Shown piece after piece: positions 1 to 6,511 of a DNA stretch of 10,078 bases (position 1 is its first letter; each line of letters starts with the position of its first letter). The notes under the pieces were generated by a model. The model did not search any database and was not told the origin of the DNA. It was given only the letters and a program-made list of their open reading frames with translations. The DNA comes from Sandaracinus sp. (lineage in GTDB: Bacteria; Myxococcota_A; Polyangia; Polyangiales; Houyiibacteriaceae), in the NCBI GenBank assembly GCA_020633125.1, contig JACKEH010000083.1, forward strand, positions 1-10,078, written 5' to 3'. A program made the position numbers and the translations under genes.

Positions 1-14
1 GTCTTCTTCGCCAT
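1..14 (-). CDS. Start of an unknown gene, translationally coupled to the WD40 gene (partial)
   Basis: On the minus strand an ATG at 14-12 overlaps the TGA stop of the WD40 gene (16-14), forming a TGATG junction. A strong Shine-Dalgarno sequence, GGAGG, lies at 25-21 with a 6-nt spacer. Only four full codons (M-A-K-K) and part of a fifth are inside the window, so the product cannot be named. The stop-start overlap and the ribosome binding site inside the end of the upstream gene argue for a co-transcribed, translationally coupled partner of the WD40 protein. It could still be a chance ATG, because nothing of the reading frame beyond it is visible. Confidence 0.55.
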
Positions 15-3000
15 CACTTCCCTCCCAGCGAGACGCGGAAGAGGCCGCCGCTCTCGGTTCCCACCACGAGCTCTCGGGCACCGACGAACGCGGCGACGGT
101 GAGCTGCTGACTTCCGAAGCTCGACCAAGGCTCGCGGTGCATCAGGCGGAGGTCCTCGCCCTCTTCGGTGCCTGGCTCGGCGTCGAGGTCGTAGACGAAG
201 AGGCCTCCGCCGGTCGGAATCGCGAGCCGGCATCCCTCGTCGTCGAGCGCGAGCCGGTTGAAGAGACCGACGTCTTCCGAGATTCGAAGCGTGAGCTCGG
301 GGCCCGACGTGCTCCACACACGCACCGTGTGATCCGTCGCGCCGCTCACGAAGCGCCGACCGTCCTTCGACGCCACGATGGAGCACACGTCGCAATGGGG
401 GTTGCCGCGCTCGACGCGATCGCCTCCGTGCCCGCGTGAATACCACGACCGTGCCCAGGCTCCGCCTTTCGGCGAGAGCATCGCGAGCTCTCCGCGTTCG
501 CTGCCGACGACGAGCCGTCCGTCGGGCAACCACGCGAGCGCGTTCACGCCCGCCTGACACGCCATCACCGGGTCTCCGATCGGCGCCAAGGTCTGCGCCT
601 CGCGGAACACGACACTGCCCCCGCGCGAGCACGCGAGCAGCCGTTCCGACCGATCGAGCACGACGTCGTCGTGACGGCCCGCGACCTCGCGACGTACGAC
701 GCCGGTCTCGAGGTCGACGACCCGCACACCGTCGCGCATGCCGACCACGAGCTCGTCGCCCCGACGCACCGCCGACTCCGGCGTGCCGCCCAACGCGACC
801 AGTAGCCGGCCCTTCCCCGCGGCGTCGAAGCGCCCGACGCTCCCGTCCCAATCGACCGCGACCACGTCGTCGGCGTAGGGCACGACCGCGACGATCTTCT
901 TGGAGTGCGCGAAGCTCGCCGGCCGCTCGGGCCCCGCTTCGCCCAAACGCTCCACGACGCCCCCGTCGCCACCGACGAAACGTCCGGCGAGCGCCCAATA
1001 GGCGCCGTCACCCTTCGCGTGATGCTCCCCGTCGGGCCCTGCGACGAAACACGTGCCCGTCGCGCTCGCTCCGAGCAACGTGTCGCCGTCCCAACGAAGG
1101 CGCGTCGTCTGTTTGCTCTCGATCGTGCGAAGCGCGCGACCCCCGAGCGCCTTCAGCCCCTTCGTCGCGTCGAAGAGCTTCACGCGCCGGTCCTCGCCAC
1201 CCACCGCGATCACGTCGCCGCGCCACGCGATCGTCCAGATCGAGGTCTTCGTGTCGACACGTTCGAGCTCCGCACCCGCCGCGTCGAAACGCGCGACCCA
1301 GTTGGTCTCGCCGCCGCCGGTCTTCACGTGGCTGGCGATCACGCTTCCGTCGTCGAGGGGCGTGATCGCGTGAAAGCCTCCGGGCTCCACCACCGACCAG
1401 AGCACCGTGGCGCTCGCGACGTCCCACGCCACGAGCCGGCCGTCGTCTCCGCCGGTGAAGAGGCGTCGCCCGTCCATGGACCACGCGACGCTGCGCACGC
1501 CGCTCGGTACGCCCGCGTGACCGCCTTCGAGCGCGACGTGGCGCGCGCCGCTCGCCACCTCGTGCACGTCGACGTGGCCGCCGTGCCATGCGCTCGCGAC
1601 GAGTGCTCCGTCCGGCGAGAAGGCGACGTCGTATCCCCAGCGCCACGTCGTCTCGAGACGACGCAGAAACGCGCCGCTTTCGGCGTCGAGCACCGCGGCC
1701 GTCTCGTCGCCTACCGCGACGAGTGTTCGATCGTCGGGCGAGAGCGCGAGGCCGTTGATCTTCTTGCCCACCGCGAAGGGCGCGACGTCGAGGCGGGTCA
1801 CGTGCGCGCCCGGTCGCGGCGCGCGGGGCTCACGCTCGAGCTTCTCGGTCTCGGTGACGAAGGCTCGAATCCACGCCGAGGTGCTCGACGCGAGTGAGGC
1901 CTTCTCGTCGCCGGGCAGCGCGCCGAGAAAACGCACCGCGGCCTTCGCGTCCGGGTCGAGCTCGGAGTCCGAATGCACGCGGGGGTTCGGAACGCGCTCG
2001 AGGCGCTCCCGTGCAATCGCGGTCACGCGCGCACGCGACACCGGGTCGAGCTCCGCCGTCGTGAGGAACGCGTAGATCGCGCTGGCGAAGGTGGCGTCGC
2101 CCAGCGAGGCGATCAGTGGGTCGACCCCCTCACGCTCGGCGACCGCTTTCACCCGCGGCGCATCCCAGAAGTCCGGGGCGGCGCCACCGGCGAGGCGCGC
2201 CGCATCTCGCAGGAGGGCGAAGGGCGCGGAACGAAGCGAGCGCACCCACGCGCGTTCTTCGTCGGTCGCCGAAGGATCGTTTCGGAACGCGTCGGCGGCC
2301 AAGCGATGAAGCACGACGAGATCGTCCTGCTTGGGGTAGCCGTAGCGTTCGACACCGAGCGCACGCAGCGTGCGCGCCGCGTCGAGCGTTCGCGGGTGGC
2401 CGAAGCGCGCGAGCGCGTTCTCGACGCCGCAGCGAAAGGCGGCGGTCGTGCGCAGAGGTCCCGCGACCGTGCGCAGGTACGCGGCCATCGCCGGCGCGTC
2501 TTCTTCACGCGCGCATCCGGACAGCGCGAGCGACGCCCAGACCACGTCGGGACTCCGCAGCAGGCGCAACGAGGCCGGCGCCGCTTCGGGAAGCGGTCGC
2601 GACAGCAGCGCCGCGAAGACCCGGCTCGCGAGGCCGCCGTCGCGGTCGAAGGGCCCCTCGCCGCCGTCGTGTTGGGCGACGAGCGTGTCCAACGCCTCGA
2701 GCACGAAGGGCGCGACGTCGTCTTCGCCACCCGCGTAGGCGGCACACGCCATCGCGACGCGCACGGTGGCGTCCGTCTCTCGGCCCTCGCGAAGCACCTC
2801 GACCGCGCGGCGACGATCGACGGCATACGACGAGGACGCGAGCGCCAAGGTCACCGGAACATCCGGGAAAGGCGCCAGCGCCTCGACGAGCGGGCGACCG
2901 ACGTCGACCCCCGCGCCGAGCCGTGCGTAGGCCGCATGAGGCGTGTCGGTGCCGAGCCGGGAGACCAAGTACGGACCAACGCGTCGCGCGCCGGCTTCGA

Positions 3001-3238
3001 TCATCACGCGCACGCATTCGGGCGAGCGTGCGTCGCAACGCTCGAGCTCTTCGGCGAGCGTGGGGTCGAGGCTGGCGCGCTTGGCGTAGACCGCGGCGAC
3101 GAAGACCGGGTCGGCGACGTGGGCCCAGGCCTCCGAGAGCCAATCCCCCGTGGCCGCTTCGTCGGCAGCGGAAGTGCTCGCCGCCTTTGCTTTCGCGCGC
3201 TCGGCGAGCCACACGAACCATCCCTGATCGGTGTTCAC
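14..3238 (-). CDS. Large HEAT-like helical / WD40 beta-propeller protein
   Basis: The product is 1074 residues with no signal peptide or membrane segment, so it is probably a cytoplasmic scaffold or interaction protein. Residues about 1-480 are Ala/Leu/Arg-rich and helical, with short repeated helices that suggest HEAT/ARM-like solenoid packing; I see no catalytic motif. Residues about 490-1070 are a series of WD40 blades. Clear ones contain LALSPDDRTLVAVG, VAFSPDGALVASA, VAWSMDGRRLFTGGDDG followed by VAWD, and near the C-terminus a canonical blade with SKDGRRFVSGATDHTVRVW. The WD region is long enough for two propellers. The start is GTG (MNTDQGWF) with no clear Shine-Dalgarno; the next in-frame starts would cut into the helical part. 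Its stop overlaps the ATG of the next minus-strand gene. Such HEAT/WD40 proteins are typical of myxobacteria and planctomycetes; the exact role is unknown. Confidence 0.9.
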   Translation of the reverse strand: MNTDQGWFVWLAERAKAKAASTSAADEAATGDWLSEAWAHVADPVFVAAVYAKRASLDPTLAEELERCDARSPECVRVMIEAGARRVGPYLVSRLGTDTPHAAYARLGAGVDVGRPLVEALAPFPDVPVTLALASSSYAVDRRRAVEVLREGRETDATVRVAMACAAYAGGEDDVAPFVLEALDTLVAQHDGGEGPFDRDGGLASRVFAALLSRPLPEAAPASLRLLRSPDVVWASLALSGCAREEDAPAMAAYLRTVAGPLRTTAAFRCGVENALARFGHPRTLDAARTLRALGVERYGYPKQDDLVVLHRLAADAFRNDPSATDEERAWVRSLRSAPFALLRDAARLAGGAAPDFWDAPRVKAVAEREGVDPLIASLGDATFASAIYAFLTTAELDPVSRARVTAIARERLERVPNPRVHSDSELDPDAKAAVRFLGALPGDEKASLASSTSAWIRAFVTETEKLEREPRAPRPGAHVTRLDVAPFAVGKKINGLALSPDDRTLVAVGDETAAVLDAESGAFLRRLETTWRWGYDVAFSPDGALVASAWHGGHVDVHEVASGARHVALEGGHAGVPSGVRSVAWSMDGRRLFTGGDDGRLVAWDVASATVLWSVVEPGGFHAITPLDDGSVIASHVKTGGGETNWVARFDAAGAELERVDTKTSIWTIAWRGDVIAVGGEDRRVKLFDATKGLKALGGRALRTIESKQTTRLRWDGDTLLGASATGTCFVAGPDGEHHAKGDGAYWALAGRFVGGDGGVVERLGEAGPERPASFAHSKKIVAVVPYADDVVAVDWDGSVGRFDAAGKGRLLVALGGTPESAVRRGDELVVGMRDGVRVVDLETGVVRREVAGRHDDVVLDRSERLLACSRGGSVVFREAQTLAPIGDPVMACQAGVNALAWLPDGRLVVGSERGELAMLSPKGGAWARSWYSRGHGGDRVERGNPHCDVCSIVASKDGRRFVSGATDHTVRVWSTSGPELTLRISEDVGLFNRLALDDEGCRLAIPTGGGLFVYDLDAEPGTEEGEDLRLMHREPWSSFGSQQLTVAAFVGARELVVGTESGGLFRVSLGGK
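21..25 (-). promoter_or_regulatory. Strong ribosome binding site inside the end of the WD40 gene
   Basis: On the minus strand GGGAGGGAAG (26-17) precedes the TGATG stop-start junction. GGAGG is 6 nt from the ATG. It is what supports calling a coupled downstream gene at the window edge. Confidence 0.55.
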
Positions 3239-3347
3239 GCCGCGATTGGTACCACGGCGCGCGGAGCGCGATTCACGCCGATCGTGGGCCGAACGGGAGG
3301 ACTCGATGGCCGTGAAGCCCTCGCGCGGACGGCCCCCAGCCTGTCAC

Positions 3348-4091
3348 TCAAAAAGTGAAGTCGAAGCCCAACGAGAGACCGAAGGTTGCGTCGTTGTCGG
3401 CTTCGGCCCCGAACGACTGCACGAAGGTGCCGCCGATGCCGACCAAGAAGGCGGCGCGTCGTTGGCGGAGATCGATCGCGGCACCGAAGGGCACCTTGAT
3501 GCCGGTGTTCCAGCCCACGCCGACGGTGGTGCGGGGTCGCAAGATCTGTTCGTCGCCGCTCGACTCGTCGACGAAGCGCACGTATCGCGGGCCGAGCGGG
3601 TAGCTCACGAACCCGTAGGCGCCGACGAACGGGATGACGGCCGGGTTGTCGTAGCCGGCGACGAACCCGAGATCGGGCGCGAAGAACGCGCCGCCTGCGC
3701 TCACGCCGGCGCCCGCGCCGAAGCGCAACGCGAAGTGGCGCGAGAAGTTGCGCTTGAGGGCGACGTGCGCGGAGTAGATGCCGCGGTGCGCGTCCGAGTC
3801 GTCGTCCCAGTCCGCGTCGGCAGGCACCAACACGCCGACCGCGTTCAGCTCGCCGTCGACTTCCAGCTGGTCGCTCACGCCGTGGCGCAAGCGCACCGAG
3901 CCGTGCAGAAAGCTCGGTCCGAAGACCATGCCGCTGACGCCTCCTTCGACCTGGACCGCGGTCCGTCCTTCGCCGAGCGGGGTGGGTGCTTCGAGCGGCA
4001 TCGCGCGGCCGGGCGGCGAGTAGACGCGAGGGGTGCATCCCGCGGCGATCGCCAGGGGGAGCACGAGGAGCCAGAGCCGACGCGTGACCAT
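3348..4091 (-). CDS. Lipoprotein with outer-membrane beta-barrel character
   Basis: The product is 247 residues. I chose the ATG at 4091 because it gives a clean lipoprotein signal: basic MVTRR, a hydrophobic stretch, then lipobox AAGC with the lipidated cysteine at residue 19. The frame is open further upstream, but those 29 residues would put a charged stretch before the signal peptide. The mature part is rich in Gly, aromatic residues and alternating hydrophobic/polar segments (for example HVALKRNF, FALRFGAGAGVS, FLVGIGGTFV), and ends in FDFTF. A terminal phenylalanine after an alternating strand is the classical outer-membrane barrel end signal. It resembles OmpA-like or small porin-type barrels of about 8-10 strands, but no specific family is recognised. 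No clear Shine-Dalgarno is seen before the start. The 109-nt gap to the WD40 gene allows an operon, not proven. A 5-bp hairpin (3344-3358) overlaps its stop codon. Confidence 0.75.
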   Translation of the reverse strand: MVTRRLWLLVLPLAIAAGCTPRVYSPPGRAMPLEAPTPLGEGRTAVQVEGGVSGMVFGPSFLHGSVRLRHGVSDQLEVDGELNAVGVLVPADADWDDDSDAHRGIYSAHVALKRNFSRHFALRFGAGAGVSAGGAFFAPDLGFVAGYDNPAVIPFVGAYGFVSYPLGPRYVRFVDESSGDEQILRPRTTVGVGWNTGIKVPFGAAIDLRQRRAAFLVGIGGTFVQSFGAEADNDATFGLSLGFDFTF

Positions 4092-4341
4092 GGCGCGCGG
4101 CAGAGCACGGGTCGTGCCGAGCGATTTCCGCGTGGAGAAGCGAGCGTGAGTCTTCGTGGGCCGTGCCTTCACGACCACGGTGTGTGCCCACCTGGCCCGC
4201 TACGCACGGAAAGTGAATCTGGCACACCGAAGGATCATGCTCGCGACGAACCCCTCGGTGATCGCGACGCTGGTGTGGATCTGGCCGCCGTGGCGGGCGG
4301 AGGCCACCTCCGACCCGGTGCGACGCGACGAAGCCTGAGCG

Positions 4342-5136
4342 TCAGATGCGCCGCGCCTTCACCGCGGCTTCGTGGCTTCCCATCAGGAGGTCCCACACGA
4401 TCATCGCTTCGCCGAAGTTCACGTTGGCGTTCGCGTGGTGGCGGTTGTGGAACGCGGAGGTGTTCACGCCGAGGCGCGGGAGCGTGGCCTCCACGAGGCG
4501 CGAGGTCGCTCCGCAATGCAGGTAGAGGTTCAGAAGGACGAAGCCGCCGACGAGCCCGAAGTAGACCGGCGCGTAGTGGGTCGCCCACGGAAACGCGAGC
4601 AGCACGATGGGCCAGAACGTGAGCACGGACTCGACGGTTCCCACGGCGAACGAGGCGAAGGCCGTGGGGTCGCGGTAGGCGTGGTGCGCGCGGTGAAAGG
4701 GGAAGAGCAGGCGCGTGTGCAGCAAGCGGTGCTTCCAGTAGAGCCACGCGTCGAGGACCACGAGCGCGGCGAGGTTGCCGAAGATCACCACGTAGAGGCC
4801 GCCTGCTTCCTCGACCGTCCACACCAGCCCGGTCGGGGCGTCGACCCAGAGGCGCGCGAAGGGCCAGGCGAGAAAACACGCGGCGACGAGCACGGCGAGC
4901 ATCGTGTCTTTCGCTGCTCGCCAGACGAGACGAGGCGCCCGTCGAGGTCCCTGCAATCGCGTGCGGCGTTCGGCGACGAGGGTGACGAGCGCGGCCCCCA
5001 CGAGGATCGGCGTCGCCACCCCGACGAACGCGATCGTGAGCGAGCCGTAGAAGACGACCGGCCCTTGCGGACAGAAGAGGCCGGCGAGCAACAGCGCACC
5101 CAGCAACGAGCCCTCGACCCAGCGCGCATGCTTCAT
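4342..5136 (-). CDS. Sterol desaturase / fatty acid hydroxylase superfamily protein
   Basis: This 264-residue integral membrane di-iron enzyme has all histidine motifs of the family. They are HX3H at H136-H140 (KHRLLH), HX2HH at H148/H151/H152 (HRAHH), a lone H207 (LYLHCGA) and HX2HH at H230/H233/H234 (HNRHH), followed by the usual ANVNFG...WDLLMGS tail. Hydrophobic segments lie near residues 10-24, 28-54, 78-98, 112-134 and 165-205. Family members use O2 to hydroxylate or desaturate sterols, fatty acids, carotenoids or ether lipids; the substrate cannot be told from sequence. The start ATG has GGAGGT at 5146-5141, 4 nt upstream. The gene follows cysD by 105 nt on the same strand. That gap holds a perfect operator-like palindrome and a TCTAAT -10 box, so it probably has its own repressible promoter. 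Confidence 0.9.
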   Translation of the reverse strand: MKHARWVEGSLLGALLLAGLFCPQGPVVFYGSLTIAFVGVATPILVGAALVTLVAERRTRLQGPRRAPRLVWRAAKDTMLAVLVAACFLAWPFARLWVDAPTGLVWTVEEAGGLYVVIFGNLAALVVLDAWLYWKHRLLHTRLLFPFHRAHHAYRDPTAFASFAVGTVESVLTFWPIVLLAFPWATHYAPVYFGLVGGFVLLNLYLHCGATSRLVEATLPRLGVNTSAFHNRHHANANVNFGEAMIVWDLLMGSHEAAVKARRI

Positions 5137-5158
5137 GACGACCTCCGAACAGGTCGTA

Positions 5159-5164
5159 ATTAGA
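5159..5164 (-). promoter_or_regulatory. Candidate -10 box for the sterol desaturase gene
   Basis: On the minus strand TCTAAT matches TATAAT at five of six positions and stands 22 nt upstream of the start codon. It directly abuts the 17-bp palindrome, so a bound repressor would cover the promoter. The -35 is weak: TTGCGT at 5185-5180 would give a short 15-nt spacer. Confidence 0.35.
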
Positions 5165-5165
5165 T

Positions 5166-5182
5166 CGTTACACCGTGTAACG
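5166..5182. promoter_or_regulatory. Perfect 17-bp palindrome, probable repressor operator
   Basis: cgttacac-c-gtgtaacg is an 8-bp perfect inverted repeat around one central base. It lies 30 nt upstream of the sterol desaturase start and beside a -10-like box. Size, symmetry and TTACAC/GTGTAA arms are typical of operators bound by TetR- or GntR-type dimers. The TetR gene at 6512 is a possible but untested binder; I do not see a second copy of this palindrome in front of that gene. Confidence 0.6.
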
Positions 5183-5241
5183 CAACGCGGCGGCGCTCCC
5201 CGCCTCGCCGTGGAGCGGAGCTCGAGGCCCGGTCCGTGCGC

Positions 5242-6147
5242 TCAGAAGTAGCCCTCCCGCTTCTTGGCCTCCATCGCGCCGTCCTCCTCGAAGTCGATGA
5301 GCCGTCCCTGCCGCTCGGATTGTTGGGTGAGGAGCATCTCGCGCACGATCGCTTCGAGGGAGTCGGCCTCGGAGCGCACGCCCCCCGTCAGCGGGTAGCA
5401 ACCGAGGGTTCGAAAGCGGACCTTCTCCGTACGTGGCACTTCGCCGGGCTCGAGCCGCATGCGTTCGTCGTCGACCACGATGAGCTGACCGTCGCGCTCG
5501 ACGACGGGTCGCTCGGCCGCGAAGTAGAGCGGCACGACGTCGATCTTCTCGAGCAGCAGGTAGAGCCAGACGTCGAGCTCGGTCCAGTTCGAGAGCGGGA
5601 AGATTCGGACGCTCTCGCCCTTTCGAACCCGCCCGTTGTAGAGGCTCCAGAGCTCCGGGCGTTGGTTCTTCGGATCCCACTGCATGAAGCGATCGCGGAA
5701 GGAGAACACTCGCTCCTTCGCGCGCGACCGCTCCTCGTCCCGTCGAGCCCCTCCGAGGGCGGCGTCGTAGCCGCCTTCCTGGAGTGAGCGAACCAACGCT
5801 TGGGTTCGCATCACGTGGTTGTAGGTCTTGCTCCCGTGGTCGAAGGGGTTGATGCCGTCGCGCAATCCGTCGGGGTTCGAGTACGAGAGCAGCCGCACGC
5901 CGGGCTGACGCGCGACGCGGTCACGGAACTCGTAGACCTCGCGAAACTCCCACGTGGAATCCACGTGCAGCAGGGGAAAGGGGATCGGGCCCGGGAAGAA
6001 CGCCTTCTTCGCGAGGTGGAGAAGGACGGTCGAGTCCTTGCCCATCGAGAAGAGCAAGACGGGCCGGTCGAACTGCGCGGCCGCCTCACGGAGGATGTGA
6101 ATGCTCTCGGCTTCGAGGAGCGCGAGATGGGTGAGGGCACGAGCCAT
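5242..6147 (-). CDS. cysD: Sulfate adenylyltransferase subunit 2 (CysD)
   Basis: The 301-residue product has the usual full length. CysD is the PP-loop subunit of ATP sulfurylase, which makes adenosine 5'-phosphosulfate from sulfate and ATP in assimilation, driven by the GTPase CysN. The PP-loop SMGKDST is at residues 34-40. Family landmarks follow in order: PLLHVDSTWEF, GINPFDHGS, the ALGGARRDEE block, FSFRDRFMQWDPKNQRPELW, FPLSNWTELDVW, RFRTLGCYPLTGG and the typical C-terminal EAKKREGYF. The start ATG has AGGAA about 7 nt upstream. In most genomes cysN follows cysD directly; here the next minus-strand gene, 105 nt away, is a sterol desaturase, so this copy is uncoupled from cysN. All motifs look intact. 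Divergent transcription starts in the AT-rich gap at 6148-6236. Confidence 0.97.
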   Translation of the reverse strand: MARALTHLALLEAESIHILREAAAQFDRPVLLFSMGKDSTVLLHLAKKAFFPGPIPFPLLHVDSTWEFREVYEFRDRVARQPGVRLLSYSNPDGLRDGINPFDHGSKTYNHVMRTQALVRSLQEGGYDAALGGARRDEERSRAKERVFSFRDRFMQWDPKNQRPELWSLYNGRVRKGESVRIFPLSNWTELDVWLYLLLEKIDVVPLYFAAERPVVERDGQLIVVDDERMRLEPGEVPRTEKVRFRTLGCYPLTGGVRSEADSLEAIVREMLLTQQSERQGRLIDFEEDGAMEAKKREGYF

Positions 6148-6181
6148 GTCGCGTTCCTGTTACCCGACACGTCTCACGTCA

Positions 6182-6187
6182 ATTCTA
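6182..6187 (-). promoter_or_regulatory. Candidate -10 box of the cysD promoter
   Basis: TAGAAT on the minus strand matches TATAAT at five of six positions. It lies in the locally AT-rich gap between cysD and the divergent small gene and would give a leader of roughly 28 nt with AGGAA before the start. The region 17 nt upstream (TTCAGG) is a poor -35, so an activator may be involved. Confidence 0.35.
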
Positions 6188-6197
6188 GTTCGTGATT

Positions 6198-6226
6198 TTG
6201 TTAACCTGAATTTCATGTCATACGTT
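6198..6226 (+). promoter_or_regulatory. Possible promoter for the small six-cysteine gene
   Basis: TTGTTA (6198-6203) and TACGTT (6221-6226) are separated by 17 nt and match consensus at four and three of six positions. Transcription would start only a few bases before the ATG at 6237. That fits the lack of a Shine-Dalgarno there and suggests a leaderless mRNA. Weak evidence. Confidence 0.25.
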
Positions 6227-6236
6227 TGACGGCACG

Positions 6237-6461
6237 ATGAGACGTCGGGTCGCGTTCGCCACCAAACACGAGAAGGGCCCGCTGGTGGCCGGCCCGTTGG
6301 AGGAGGTCGGCTTGGAGGGGCGTGCGCCCTGCGAAGCGTGTGGCGCGCCGGGAGACCTCCCGGCCTTCGAGGTTGCCGTCTGCCCCGCGTGCTCGTTCGA
6401 GCACGCCTCACGCCTCCACGTCACCACGCCGCTGGACCGGTGTCCCTTCTGCAACCCGTAG
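6237..6461 (+). CDS. Small six-cysteine zinc-ribbon-like protein, possibly a miniature DUF6671 protein
   Basis: The product is 74 residues. It has three CxxC pairs: C32/C35 (CEAC), C49/C52 (CPAC) and C69/C72 (CPFC), ending in CNP. Such paired knuckles normally bind zinc. From memory, residues 5-27 (FATKHEKGPL, then a hydrophobic/acidic helix) look like the extreme N-terminus of DUF6671 proteins. Residues 31-74 look like their extreme C-terminus, which also ends in a CPYCNP-type motif. Full DUF6671 proteins are several-fold longer, so this could be a product with an in-frame internal deletion, or a natural mini form. No Shine-Dalgarno precedes the ATG. The next gene, a TetR regulator, starts 50 nt downstream on the same strand, so they may be co-transcribed. 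The opposite-strand frames here are Arg/Pro-rich shadows. Function unknown. Confidence 0.65.
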   Translation: MRRRVAFATKHEKGPLVAGPLEEVGLEGRAPCEACGAPGDLPAFEVAVCPACSFEHASRLHVTTPLDRCPFCNP

Positions 6462-6511
6462 GACTCGGGGCGAGCCGCGCGCGATCGCCTGCTTCGAGTA
6501 GGCTTGTCGCG

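Noticed and set aside
3258..3270. cgcgc-gga-gcgcg hairpin between the lipoprotein and WD40 genes as a terminator
   Set aside because: Only a 5-bp stem, no T-tract on the minus strand, and such GC-only pairings are expected by chance here.
436..3358. Long plus-strand open frames opposite the WD40 gene (436-1365, 905-1897, 1973-3358, 2116-3315)
   Set aside because: They are Arg/Ala/Pro/His-rich with no domain, typical of antisense frames in GC-rich DNA. The minus strand has a continuous WD40 protein with clear motifs.
4213..4338. Small plus-strand frame in the 250-nt gap, with starts at 4213 (GTG) or 4237 (ATG), containing a short hydrophobic stretch VIATLVWIWPPW
   Set aside because: The GAAGGA before the ATG is only 2 nt away, the hydrophobic stretch is too short for a normal membrane helix, and nothing else supports expression. 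The gap otherwise shows only an imperfect CGGTGTGTGCC / GGCACACCG inverted pair (4179-4189 and 4221-4229).
3231..5163. Plus-strand open frames of 463 and 263 codons (3231-4622, 4372-5163)
   Set aside because: They run antisense across the lipoprotein and the sterol desaturase, both of which have recognisable signals and histidine motifs. Their composition is charged and without domain features.
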